From: Pseudomonas defluvii
GTDB lineage: Bacteria > Pseudomonadota > Gammaproteobacteria > Pseudomonadales > Pseudomonadaceae
Reading direction: 5' to 3'
Assembly (NCBI RefSeq): GCF_001695625.1
Contig: NZ_MBPN01000002.1
Span: forward strand, 57,438 to 121,437
Length of the DNA stretch: 64,000 nucleotides
Position numbers and translations under genes: made by a program. Below, in pieces: positions 1 through 7,289 of the stretch. Within the stretch, counting starts at the first letter, position 1. Each line of letters opens with the position of its first letter. The notes beneath the pieces were generated by a model, which saw nothing but the letters and a program-made list of their open reading frames with translations, was not told where the DNA came from and searched no databases.

Positions 1-543
1 GCACAGATTGACTTTGAAAACCGCCTGGCCATCGACCTGCTGAAAAAGCGTGATGCCGGTATCGAGCAGTTCGTACTCGAGGACGAGAGCCGCCTGGTCG
101 GCAGCTGCAACCTGCCCCTGGAGCTCTACCAGGGCATGCAGCAGTACCCCATGGTCTGGCTCGAAGACAGCCTGGAACACCGTATCGAACGCATCCTTCA
201 GGACTACGTCACGGGTCTGTGTGCCGAGTTCATCGCTGTCCACGGCGAGGAGACGGGGTTCGCACAGTATGCCCAGCGCTTGCAAAACAGCATGGCGAAC
301 ATCCAGAAACGCCTGGGTGGCGAGCGCTACAAGCGTTTCTCGACCCTGCTGCAGGACGCGCTCGATGAGCAGCAACGCAGTGCTCAGGTTGACTTGCACC
401 GCGGCTGGATCGCAGGCCTGCTGAACGAGTATTACGACCCGATGTACGCCTTCCAGCGCGCCAGCAAGGGCGAACGGGTTGAATTCGTTGGCGAACAACA
501 GGCCGTCATCGAGTACCTGCAACAGCGCATGGCACGCCACTAA
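1..543 (+). CDS. mnmH: tRNA 2-selenouridine/geranyl-2-thiouridine synthase, 3' end
   Basis: The first base of the window lies inside this gene; 180 C-terminal codons are visible, ending in a TAA at 541-543. The visible part begins [17 protein letters not shown] and contains [12 protein letters not shown] and MVWLEDS, which match the C-terminal half of MnmH/SelU (YbbB). That enzyme replaces sulfur by selenium in the wobble 2-thiouridine of certain tRNAs, via a geranylated intermediate, using selenophosphate. The N-terminal rhodanese domain lies outside the window. The usual partner selD would be expected upstream, which cannot be seen. The gene ends 20 nt from a convergent metal-sensor gene. 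Confidence 0.9.
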   Translation, partial: AQIDFENRLAIDLLKKRDAGIEQFVLEDESRLVGSCNLPLELYQGMQQYPMVWLEDSLEHRIERILQDYVTGLCAEFIAVHGEETGFAQYAQRLQNSMANIQKRLGGERYKRFSTLLQDALDEQQRSAQVDLHRGWIAGLLNEYYDPMYAFQRASKGERVEFVGEQQAVIEYLQQRMARH

Positions 544-563
544 GCGCTATCAATCGCCCTGCC

Positions 564-839
564 CTACTTCAGATAAGACCTGAGCAGAGCGGCAATCTGG
601 TCGACTTCGGCTTGCCGCTGCTGCGCTGTCAAATCCTCTGCTCCGAGGTGCTCACGAATGTGACCCTCCATCACCTCGGTCATCAAGCCATTGACGGCGC
701 CGCGAATGGCCGCGATCTGCTGCAGGATCGCGATGCAGTCAGTGTCCTGCTCCAGTGCCGTTTCCAGTGCCGTTGCCTGCCCTTTGATCCGGCGAACCCG
801 GGTCAGCAGTTGCTTCTTGCCTTTGGTTGTGTGTGCCAT
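564..839 (-). CDS. RcnR/DmeR-type Ni/Co-sensing repressor (FrmR/CsoR superfamily)
   Basis: A 91-aa all-helical regulator starting MAHTTKGKKQLLTRV. The family's metal ligands of nickel/cobalt RcnR sensors are all present: His3, Cys35 (in DTDCIAILQ), His60 and His64 (in EGHIREHL). The superfamily represses exporter genes and releases DNA on metal binding. The gene is divergent from a His-rich CDF exporter, and a matching operator lies between the two, so it very probably controls itself and that exporter, like DmeR of rhizobia. A longer frame extends upstream, but the start was placed at Met of MAHTT because the family begins there and His3 must be N-terminal. Confidence 0.88.
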   Translation of the reverse strand: MAHTTKGKKQLLTRVRRIKGQATALETALEQDTDCIAILQQIAAIRGAVNGLMTEVMEGHIREHLGAEDLTAQQRQAEVDQIAALLRSYLK

Positions 840-855
840 TGCATTCTCGCCAATT

Positions 856-877
856 AGTATACTGGGGTATAGTATAC
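856..877. promoter_or_regulatory. RcnR/DmeR-type operator in the divergent promoter
   Basis: GTATACT (857-863) and AGTATAC (871-877) are perfect inverted repeats flanking GGGGTAT. This is the arrangement known for RcnR and DmeR operators: AT-rich arms around a G-tract. It sits 17 nt upstream of the repressor start (839) and 29 nt upstream of the exporter start (907), so one site can control both genes. Confidence 0.7.
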
Positions 878-906
878 GAACCCCTGTTATCCCGAGCATG
901 ATACCC

Positions 907-1860
907 ATGAATTCACTGGCCTCCGAGTACCGGCATTCCCATGTCTTCGACGAAGGGAATCCGCTGGCGGAAAAAAAGACCCGCTGGGCCCTGGGTTTGA
1001 CACTGGTGATGATGGTCGCAGAGATCTGCGGCGGCTGGTTGTCCAACTCGATGGCGCTGCTTGCCGACGGCTGGCACATGAGTTCACACGCTCTGGCGCT
1101 GGGCTTGTCGGTGTTTGCCTATCGCGCAGCCCGGCAGTTGGCCAACGACGGGCGCTTCGCCTTTGGTACCTGGAAAATCGAGATACTGGGTGGCTACTCG
1201 AGCGCCATCGTGCTGCTGGGTATCGCGGGCTTGATGCTGTTCCAGTCCGTCGAGCGACTGTTCAGCCCCAGCCTGATCCATTATGACGAAGCCATCGCGA
1301 TTGCCATTGTCGGGTTGGCGGTGAACCTGGCCTGCGCCTGGCTGCTCAAGGACGACCACTCGCATCATCACGATCACCACCACGGGCACGCTCATGAAGG
1401 GCATGGACATGGGCATGACCACCACCATCACGACCTGAACCTGCGCTCAGCCTACCTGCACGTCATTGCCGATGCGGCGACTTCGGTGCTGGCAATCATC
1501 GCCCTGATCGGCGGCAAACTCTGGGGCGCGGCATGGTTGGACCCTTTGATCGGGATTGTCGGCGCGGCAATGGTTGCGATCTGGGCCGTAGGCCTGCTGC
1601 GTGAAACCGGGCGCGTGCTGCTGGATGCCGAGATGGACGCGCCAGTCGTCGAGGAAATCCGCGAGGTGATCGAGCAGTTCCCCATCCAGGCGGAAATCGC
1701 CGACCTGCATGTCTGGCGTGTTGGTAAAGGAAAGTACGCCTGTATCCTCTCCCTCGTCAGCCACGGCTCATTCAACGCCGATGCCGTGCGCCGGCGGTTG
1801 AGTATTCACGAAGAACTGGTACACATTACGGTAGAGGTGAATCAGCCCCGCGCGGCGTGA
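907..1860 (+). CDS. dmeF: Cation diffusion facilitator, Co/Ni exporter (DmeF-like)
   Basis: A 317-aa inner-membrane proton antiporter. The frame shows about six membrane segments. The TM2 metal site reads ADGWHMSSH and the TM5 site HVIADAATS, and the loop at about residues 150-178 is very rich in His (DHSHHH, HGHAHEGHGHGHD), as in the DmeF cobalt/nickel branch. A cytoplasmic ferredoxin-like C-terminal domain follows. The upstream ATG at 898 directly abuts a GAG, so the ATG at 907 with GAG ten bases upstream was preferred. The neighbour at 564-839 is the likely metal-responsive repressor. Confidence 0.88.
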   Translation: MNSLASEYRHSHVFDEGNPLAEKKTRWALGLTLVMMVAEICGGWLSNSMALLADGWHMSSHALALGLSVFAYRAARQLANDGRFAFGTWKIEILGGYSSAIVLLGIAGLMLFQSVERLFSPSLIHYDEAIAIAIVGLAVNLACAWLLKDDHSHHHDHHHGHAHEGHGHGHDHHHHDLNLRSAYLHVIADAATSVLAIIALIGGKLWGAAWLDPLIGIVGAAMVAIWAVGLLRETGRVLLDAEMDAPVVEEIREVIEQFPIQAEIADLHVWRVGKGKYACILSLVSHGSFNADAVRRRLSIHEELVHITVEVNQPRAA

Positions 1861-1926
1861 TCCACCTCTACGACAACGACAGCCCTGCGTATCACCCGCT
1901 AGCGGTGTCGGGTATCAAGACAGGCT

Positions 1927-2235
1927 TCAGGCACAGGGCTTCTGCGCCTGATCCAGGGCGCGTAGCACCTGCACTTGCGGGGGTGTCGCCAGCCAGCCGC
2001 TGATGCGACTGCGGTAGGCCTGAAAATGCGCGCTGTCACGGTGAGCCTCCAGTGCTGCCTGGTCGGCATAGGTCTCGAACAACGAGAACCCGGCGCCACC
2101 GTCAAGGTCCGCAAACAGGTCATAGCACAGGTTACCCGGCTCTTGGCGGGTAGCGGCGACCATCGTGCGCAGCTCCGCCTCAACCTGTGCCTGGTGCTCC
2201 GGCAACCCGACTACACGGGCAATGACGTGAATCAT
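1927..2235 (-). CDS. Antibiotic biosynthesis monooxygenase (YgiN-like quinol monooxygenase) family
   Basis: A 102-aa dimeric alpha/beta-barrel (ABM) protein beginning MIHVIARVVG, with EPGNLCYDLF and FSLFETYADQAALEAH, the two hallmark strands of this cofactor-free monooxygenase family. The ATG at 2235 follows AGAGGA and was chosen over an adjacent TTG. It lies 45 nt downstream of xenA on the same strand, so it is probably the third gene of a pfpI-xenA-monooxygenase operon dealing with quinones or other electrophiles. The substrate is unknown. Confidence 0.8.
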   Translation of the reverse strand: MIHVIARVVGLPEHQAQVEAELRTMVAATRQEPGNLCYDLFADLDGGAGFSLFETYADQAALEAHRDSAHFQAYRSRISGWLATPPQVQVLRALDQAQKPCA

Positions 2236-2280
2236 CAATACAGTCCTCTCTGCGATATTCAGTGCTGAAGGCCGGCCAGT

Positions 2281-3381
2281 CTACTGGCTGACCTGATAGC
2301 GTTCCAGCCAATGGGCGTAGGGCGTGGGCAGCACCCAGGAAGGGCGTTCTACCTGCAGTTGCAGTGCCGCCTGGTAAGGCCAATTGGGGTTGGCCAGGTG
2401 AGCGCGGCCCACCATCACCAGATCCATCTGCCCCTCGGCCAGGGTAGCTTGCGCGATTGCCGGGCTGTCGATGCCCCACGCAGCAGCCACCGGCAGTTCC
2501 GCTTCACGACGCACGCGCTCGGCAATCGGCGCAAGGAACGCTGGCCCCCATGGAATAGAGACGTCCGGCACAGTGAAACCCACGCTGACACTGAGCAGGT
2601 CCAGCCCACCCCGGCGAAATGCCTTGGCCAGCTCGATGGACTCTTCCAGCGTCGCCTCGTCGCGACCGTCATATTCAATGACACCGAAACGCGCGGTCAG
2701 CGGCAGGTGCTCCGGCCAGACCTCTCGCACCTGCGCCAGGGTTTCAAGCAGGAAGCGGCTACGGTTTTCAAAGCTGCCACCGTAGGCATCATCGCGCTGG
2801 TTGCTATGGCTGGAAAAGAAGCTCTGGCCCAGGTAACCATGAGCAAAATGCAGCTCCAGCCACTCAAAACCGGCCGCCAGGGCACGGCGTGCCGCCGCCA
2901 CGAAGTCCGCGCGAACACGGGCAATGTCTTCGAGGGTCATGGCCTTTGGGGTTTTCGGCAGATGAGTACCGAAAGGAATCGCCGAGGGTGCGAGGGTGTC
3001 CCAACCACGGGCATCCTCTTCGCCAATGTGATCGTCGCCTTCCCACGGACGGTTGGCACTGGCCTTGCGACCGGCATGAGCGATCTGAATACCCGGTACG
3101 GCACCGGCGCGCTTGATCGCAGAGGCGACCTCAGCCAACGCGTCGGCCTGGGCATCGTTCCAGATGCCGGCACAACCCGGGGTAATGCGCCCTTCCGGTG
3201 AAACAGCGGTGGCCTCGACAATGACCAGGCCGGCACCACCACGCGCAAGGCTGGTGTAGTGCGCCAGGTGCCAGTCATTGATCAAGCCGTCAGTGGCGGT
3301 GTATTGGCACATCGGCGGCACGGCAATGCGGTTGCGCAAGGTCACGCCCTTGAGCTGGAACGGGGTAAAGAGTGCGGACAT
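2281..3381 (-). CDS. xenA: Xenobiotic reductase A, old yellow enzyme family
   Basis: A 366-aa FMN enzyme that reduces activated C=C bonds and nitro compounds with NADPH. The sequence is close to P. putida XenA: the N-terminal PPMCQY carries the unusual active-site Cys25 that tunes the flavin, IQIAHAGRKAS is a flavin-binding strand, ELHFAHGYLGQSFFS carries the substrate His pair (FAHGY here), and DAYGGSFENRSRF is the conserved loop. The length matches the family (about 363 aa). The gene follows the DJ-1-like gene by 80 nt and precedes the ABM gene by 45 nt, all on the same strand. Confidence 0.92.
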   Translation of the reverse strand: MSALFTPFQLKGVTLRNRIAVPPMCQYTATDGLINDWHLAHYTSLARGGAGLVIVEATAVSPEGRITPGCAGIWNDAQADALAEVASAIKRAGAVPGIQIAHAGRKASANRPWEGDDHIGEEDARGWDTLAPSAIPFGTHLPKTPKAMTLEDIARVRADFVAAARRALAAGFEWLELHFAHGYLGQSFFSSHSNQRDDAYGGSFENRSRFLLETLAQVREVWPEHLPLTARFGVIEYDGRDEATLEESIELAKAFRRGGLDLLSVSVGFTVPDVSIPWGPAFLAPIAERVRREAELPVAAAWGIDSPAIAQATLAEGQMDLVMVGRAHLANPNWPYQAALQLQVERPSWVLPTPYAHWLERYQVSQ

Positions 3382-3414
3382 GTAATCAACTCGTCTGATG
3401 CTGAAACGAAGAGA

Positions 3415-3438
3415 AGGCAGGCTGAACAGCGCCTGCCT
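3415..3438. repeat. 8-bp perfect hairpin between the DJ-1-like gene and xenA
   Basis: AGGCAGGC (3415-3422) and GCCTGCCT (3431-3438) form a perfect inverted repeat with an 8-nt loop. On the minus strand it is followed by TCTCTTC rather than a clean U-run, so it could attenuate rather than fully stop transcription into xenA, or act as an mRNA-stabilising hairpin. Confidence 0.45.
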
Positions 3439-3461
3439 CAGGGGCAGCCAGGTGGCCAGCC

Positions 3462-4136
3462 TTAGAGCAGCTTGAGCAAGGCGTGGGCGGTGGCATCGGA
3501 GGACGCTGGGTTCTGCCCGGTTACAAGCAGGCCGTCGACGACCACATGGCTGTGCCAGTCCTCGGCACGGCTGTACACCCCACCATGGCCTTTGAGCATG
3601 TCTTCAACCAGAAAAGGCACCACATCCGTCAAGTTGACAGCCGCTTCTTCGGTGTTACTGAAACCCGTCACCTGCTTGCCCTTGACCAAAGGCGCACCGT
3701 TGGCATCCACAGTGTGGCGCAGCACCGCCGGAGCGTGGCAGACCGCACCAACGGGCTTGCCCAGTGCCTGGAAACGTTCAATCAGGGCGATCGAGCGCGG
3801 GTCTTCAGCAAGGTCCCAGAGCGGACCATGACCACCGGGGTAAAACAGTGCATCGAAATCATCGGCGTTGACCTGAGCCAAGGTCAGGGTGCTGGCCAGG
3901 GCCTTGCGTGCAGCCTCATCGGCCTGGAAGCGTTCAGTGGCGGCAGTCTGCGCGCCAGGATCGTCGCTCTTGGGGTCGATCGGCGGCTGGCCGCCCTTGG
4001 GCGAGGCCAGGGTGACCTGCGCCCCAGCATCGAGAAATGCGTAGTAAGGGGCTGCGAACTCTTCCAGCCAGAAGCCGGTCTTGTGGCCTGTATTACCCAG
4101 GGTGTCGTGGGACGTGAGCACCATCAAAATGTTCAT
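3462..4136 (-). CDS. DJ-1/PfpI family protein (Hsp31-like, type 1 glutamine amidotransferase fold)
   Basis: A 224-aa protein starting MNILMVLTSH. The nucleophile elbow GAVCHAP (Cys about residue 137), the acidic residue in GFWLEEFAAPY and the FYPGGHGPLWDL loop are the family's catalytic triad region. Homologues act as glyoxalases, deglycases or chaperones; the exact substrate cannot be read from sequence. A strong RBS (AGGAGAACCCG on the minus strand) precedes the ATG. It is the first gene of the operon with xenA and the ABM gene, which suggests a role in coping with reactive carbonyls or electrophiles. Confidence 0.85.
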   Translation of the reverse strand: MNILMVLTSHDTLGNTGHKTGFWLEEFAAPYYAFLDAGAQVTLASPKGGQPPIDPKSDDPGAQTAATERFQADEAARKALASTLTLAQVNADDFDALFYPGGHGPLWDLAEDPRSIALIERFQALGKPVGAVCHAPAVLRHTVDANGAPLVKGKQVTGFSNTEEAAVNLTDVVPFLVEDMLKGHGGVYSRAEDWHSHVVVDGLLVTGQNPASSDATAHALLKLL

Positions 4137-4205
4137 CGGGTTCTCCTGCTATGGCCGCTGGGCCAGTGATGAGTCAGTGCCGAGGATCTTAGAGCGGGAC
4201 TCAGG

Positions 4206-4252
4206 ATTCGATAAATCGAACGCAGTGATTAACGGTATTCGATTAATGAATA
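4206..4252. promoter_or_regulatory. Twin direct/inverted repeats upstream of the DJ-1-like/xenA operon
   Basis: TTCGATAAATCGAA (4207-4220) is a perfect 6-2-6 palindrome. A second box, ATTCGATTAAT (4237-4247), repeats ATTCGATAAAT (4206-4216) exactly 31 bp away, about three helical turns, and is itself inside TATTC-N7-GAATA. Two phased boxes on one DNA face suggest a dimer-of-dimers regulator such as a LysR-type protein. No regulator gene adjoins the operon. Confidence 0.5.
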
Positions 4253-4268
4253 GCAGGTAGCACCCGTG

Positions 4269-5021
4269 CTACAGGGCGGTGCCCAGTACCTGGCGCAACT
4301 GCGCGCCACGCGCATCGGCAACGTCACTGATCAATGCATAGTTATAGTCACCGCGAGACCAGTAGCGCGCTTGCAGTTCGCCCTCGGTGCGCTCACCACT
4401 GGGCATCCGCACATAACGCTCACTGGGAGAGCGCAGGAAAAGGCTGACACGCTCACCGTTTCGGTCCTGGAACAGCAGCAGCGCGGCCGGGCCCTGCTCA
4501 TTGCTCAGCAACCGTGCCCCTACCGGAGTAAACCCATAGGCCGAGAGGTCCGGCAGATTGCCGGCATGCCTGAAGTGCTGGCCCAACCAGGCCTGCAGTT
4601 GCTCTGGGGTGTTTACCGACAAGTCCAGTGAGGATGCATAGGCGAACAGCCGGTGCGCCTGCACGGCGTCGGCCATCGGCGGGTTGCCAGCCATCAGATT
4701 GACCTCCCGCGCCTGCCAGCCACCCAGCCCCCCTACGCCCAACGCGACCAGCAGCATCGCAGCACTGGCCCAGCGGCGCTGGCGACGCTGACGCAGGTCG
4801 CGGCGAACCCAGGCCGGGTCGAGGCGCGGGTTAGGCGCCTGTTCGATTTGCCCTGCCAGGGCAGCACGCAAACGCCGGGCATCGGCACGCCAGGCATCAA
4901 GCTCGGCGGCCCGCTGCGGATGTGCCGCCAGGTACCTGTCTACCTCACGTCGACGTTCGGGCAGCAACCGATCATCGACGTAAGCCTGTAATTCCTCTTC
5001 GGATGGGATCAACCGACTCAT
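4269..5021 (-). CDS. Membrane-bound anti-sigma factor
   Basis: A 250-aa protein. The N-terminal part (PSEEELQAYVDDRLLPERRREVDRYLA split over residues 6-32) is the usual anti-sigma/zinc-finger-like domain, although the HxxxCxxC zinc motif is not present. A single membrane segment lies near residues 84-102 (WASAAMLLVALGVGGLGGW). The remaining about 145 residues would lie in the periplasm as a sensor. Its start codon overlaps the sigma factor stop by ATGA, so the pair is translationally coupled. It should hold the ECF sigma inactive until an envelope signal arrives; the signal is unknown. Confidence 0.82.
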   Translation of the reverse strand: MSRLIPSEEELQAYVDDRLLPERRREVDRYLAAHPQRAAELDAWRADARRLRAALAGQIEQAPNPRLDPAWVRRDLRQRRQRRWASAAMLLVALGVGGLGGWQAREVNLMAGNPPMADAVQAHRLFAYASSLDLSVNTPEQLQAWLGQHFRHAGNLPDLSAYGFTPVGARLLSNEQGPAALLLFQDRNGERVSLFLRSPSERYVRMPSGERTEGELQARYWSRGDYNYALISDVADARGAQLRQVLGTAL

Positions 5022-5527
5022 TTCAACCTCCGCAACCCAGGGGGCAACGGCGTGCCCTCGGTCAGTTCTCGCAGTGCTGCACGGGCCCGCGACAAGCGCG
5101 ACATCACCGTGCCAATCGGTACATCCAGGGCCTGCGCGGCCTCCTTGTAGCTCATGCCTTCAACACTCACCATCATCAACAAGGCGCGCTGCTCAGCCGA
5201 AAGCCTGGCAAAGGCAGCCAGACCGGACTGAGCCTCGACAATATCCTCGGTATTGTTCCCGACCTCTTCGGCCCGCCCGAACCAGCTCAGCCAGCGCATA
5301 TGGCGGCGCTCTCGACGCTTGCTGTCGAGAAACTGCCGGTAAAGGATCGAGAACAGCCAGGCACGCAAACTCGCAGGATCACGCTGCTGCGCGCCCCGGC
5401 TCAATGCTCGCTCCACCGTCGCCTGCACCAGGTCGTCGGCGCTCGTGCCCTCGCGGGTCAACCACAAGGCGAAACGGCGCAACCGCTGAAGCATCTCGCG
5501 TAGTTGGTCGTCATCCAGTTCGTTCAT
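5018..5527 (-). CDS. ECF sigma factor
   Basis: A 169-aa RNA polymerase sigma factor with only regions 2 and 4. Region 2 is near residues 10-75 (DDLVQATVERALSR, LRAWLFSILYRQFLD) and region 4 near residues 105-155 (LSAEQRALLMMVSVEGMSYKEA... GTVMSRLSRAR). The ATG at 5527 was chosen because it gives the usual family N-terminus. The gene is coupled to the downstream anti-sigma gene by a 4-nt overlap. A promoter of the same form as that of the divergent peroxidase operon lies upstream, so the factor probably drives both itself and the peroxidase/cytochrome genes. Confidence 0.9.
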   Translation of the reverse strand: MNELDDDQLREMLQRLRRFALWLTREGTSADDLVQATVERALSRGAQQRDPASLRAWLFSILYRQFLDSKRRERRHMRWLSWFGRAEEVGNNTEDIVEAQSGLAAFARLSAEQRALLMMVSVEGMSYKEAAQALDVPIGTVMSRLSRARAALRELTEGTPLPPGLRRLK

Positions 5528-5567
5528 CGAGTGATCCGTGATCTTCGTGCAGTCAGTGTACGAGGCA

Positions 5568-5592
5568 GACGGCCGACCGCGAATTTTATTCC
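5568..5592 (-). promoter_or_regulatory. ECF-type promoter of the sigma/anti-sigma operon
   Basis: Read on the minus strand, GGAATA (5592-5587) is followed after exactly 15 nt by CGTC (5571-5568), the usual -35/-10 form for ECF sigma factors. The -35 is one arm of an 11-bp perfect inverted repeat (5584-5594 and 5599-5609), whose other arm is the -35 of the divergent promoter. Confidence 0.65.
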
Positions 5593-5600
5593 AGGCCACT

Positions 5601-5625
5601 GGAATAAAACTTCAGCGGGTGCGTC
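5601..5625 (+). promoter_or_regulatory. ECF-type promoter of the peroxidase/cytochrome b561 operon
   Basis: GGAATA (5601-5606) is followed after 15 nt by CGTC (5622-5625), identical in sequence and spacing to the divergent sigma promoter. A separate perfect 7-bp hairpin, AGCGGGT (5614-5620) with ACCCGCT (5628-5634), spans the -10 and could be an operator or a 5'-UTR stem. The start codon of the peroxidase is at 5658. Confidence 0.65.
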
Positions 5626-5657
5626 GTACCCGCTCATTTACTGACCTGGATAGCCCC

Positions 5658-6704
5658 ATGAGCACTCCACTAAACGGTCGCGCCCGTACACTACGCCTGG
5701 CTGCCATCGGCCTAGGCGTCGCTGCACTGGGCGCAGGCTTTGCCTTCACCGCCGGCTGGATCGGCCCGGACCGGCTGACCCCGAAACGTATCGTCGACAC
5801 CTTCGAAGCTCAGGCCGGGCACTACCCTGGCTACCGGAAAAACCACGCCAAAGGCCTGTGCGTCAGCGGCTACTTTGAAAGCAGCGGCCAGGCCGCCGAA
5901 CTCTCAAGCGCTCGGGTGTTTGCCCAGCCAAGGGTACCGGTTATTGGCCGCTTCGCCATCGGCGGCGCCAACCCGCATAGCGCCGATGCCAGCGTCGCCA
6001 CTCGCAGCCTGGCCGTGGAATTCACCACTGATGATGGACAACGCTGGCGCAGTGGCATGAATACCCCGCCGGTACTGGCAGTGAACACCATCGAGGGTTT
6101 CTACGAACAGGTGCTGGCAATGACCCCGGTACCTGCCACCGGTAAACCCGACCCGGCAAGGTTGCAGGCCTTCTTTGCCGCACACCCGGAAAGCGCGGCC
6201 TTCCGCCAGTGGGTCAAGGGCTACACGCCCTCCGACAGCTTTGCCAGTTCGGCTTACCACAGCATCAACGCCTTTCGCCTGATCGACGCCAAGGGCACCC
6301 CGCATTACGTGCGCTGGAAACTACAGCCACTGACCCCGTTCAGTGCATTACCGGCCCAGGTGGAAGACCCGAATTACCTGCAGAATGACCTGCGCAAACG
6401 CCTGACCGAAGGCCCCTTGCGCTGGAACCTGCTGTTGACCCTGGCCGAGCCGGGCGATGCAGTCGACGATCCCGCTCAACCCTGGCCTGAGCAACGGCTG
6501 CAAGTCAACGCGGGCACCGTGGTCATTGAGCAGGTCGATGCGGCCGAGCAAGGCGCCTGCCGTGACCTGAACTTCGACCCGCTGATTCTGCCAACCGGCA
6601 TTGAACCGTCTGCTGATCCGATTCTCGCCGCGCGCTCGGCCGCCTACTCGGAATCCTTCAACCGCCGCAGCCGCGAAGCGGCCCATTCAGGAGTACAACC
6701 ATGA
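5658..6704 (+). CDS. Catalase-related peroxidase (SrpA-like), exported or membrane-anchored
   Basis: A 348-aa small haem catalase-fold protein. An N-terminal hydrophobic segment at residues 17-37 (LAAIGLGVAALGAGFAFTAG) looks like a signal anchor. The catalytic His lies in NHAKGLCVSGYF and the distal Asn in SGMNTPPVL; RSAAYSES near residue 328 probably carries the haem-ligand Tyr. Family members use peroxides and lack the large C-terminal domain of true catalases. The next gene is a cytochrome b561 overlapping by ATGA, which could feed electrons to the peroxidase. Start at 5658 was chosen because it precedes the signal segment. A second Asn-containing patch follows at NTIEGFYEQ. Confidence 0.83.
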   Translation: MSTPLNGRARTLRLAAIGLGVAALGAGFAFTAGWIGPDRLTPKRIVDTFEAQAGHYPGYRKNHAKGLCVSGYFESSGQAAELSSARVFAQPRVPVIGRFAIGGANPHSADASVATRSLAVEFTTDDGQRWRSGMNTPPVLAVNTIEGFYEQVLAMTPVPATGKPDPARLQAFFAAHPESAAFRQWVKGYTPSDSFASSAYHSINAFRLIDAKGTPHYVRWKLQPLTPFSALPAQVEDPNYLQNDLRKRLTEGPLRWNLLLTLAEPGDAVDDPAQPWPEQRLQVNAGTVVIEQVDAAEQGACRDLNFDPLILPTGIEPSADPILAARSAAYSESFNRRSREAAHSGVQP

Positions 6705-7222
6705 CCCCCTCCTTCCATCCCCTGCTGCGCGGGCTGCACTGGCTGATGGCTCTGCTGATCCTGAGCATGCTGTTCATCGGTGTAGGCATGATCAGTGACC
6801 TGTCACCCCGGCACACCCTGTTGGTCAGCGTACACAAGCTGGTGGGGCTGGCCCTTCTGGTATTGGTATTGATCCGTATCGGCGTGCGCGTGTGCGTTGG
6901 CAGCCCCGCGTTGCCGAGCGATCTGCCACCGGCGCAACGCTGGGCAGCCAAGGCCTCGCACCTGGTGCTCTACGGAATGATGCTGGCCATGCCGCTGCTT
7001 GGCTGGGGCATGCTTTCGGCGGGAGGTTATCCATTACCCCTGCAGTTACCCGCACTGCTGCCTCAGGATATCCGCGTCTACGCCGTCCTTCGCCAGGCGC
7101 ATGGCTGGCTCGCATACCTGCTCTTCGCGACCGTGTTGTTGCACTTGGCGGCGGCGTTGGTGCACGGCTTGATCCGCCGTGACGGCGTGTTACGCAGCAT
7201 GTGGTCGGGACGTGTCAATTGA
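6701..7222 (+). CDS. Cytochrome b561 family membrane haem protein
   Basis: A 173-aa four-helix inner-membrane protein. Likely haem-ligand histidines are seen in LLRGLHWLMALL (helix 1), SVHKLVGLALL (helix 2), and the HGWLAYLL...LHLAAALVHG helix 4. Members carry electrons between quinol and periplasmic partners. It overlaps the peroxidase gene by four bases (ATGA) and is thus cotranslated; the probable job is to reduce the haem peroxidase from the quinol pool under control of the divergent ECF sigma factor. Confidence 0.88.
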   Translation: MTPSFHPLLRGLHWLMALLILSMLFIGVGMISDLSPRHTLLVSVHKLVGLALLVLVLIRIGVRVCVGSPALPSDLPPAQRWAAKASHLVLYGMMLAMPLLGWGMLSAGGYPLPLQLPALLPQDIRVYAVLRQAHGWLAYLLFATVLLHLAAALVHGLIRRDGVLRSMWSGRVN

Positions 7223-7289
7223 GCGTGCGCTACTGAGGGCCCGAGTGTGCTTTAATGCGTCGCCATTTATTTTTGACACTAAGGCAGCT

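Noticed and set aside
1897..1904. CGCTAGCG palindrome after dmeF
   Set aside because: Short, no U-run; could arise by chance and is not a credible terminator.
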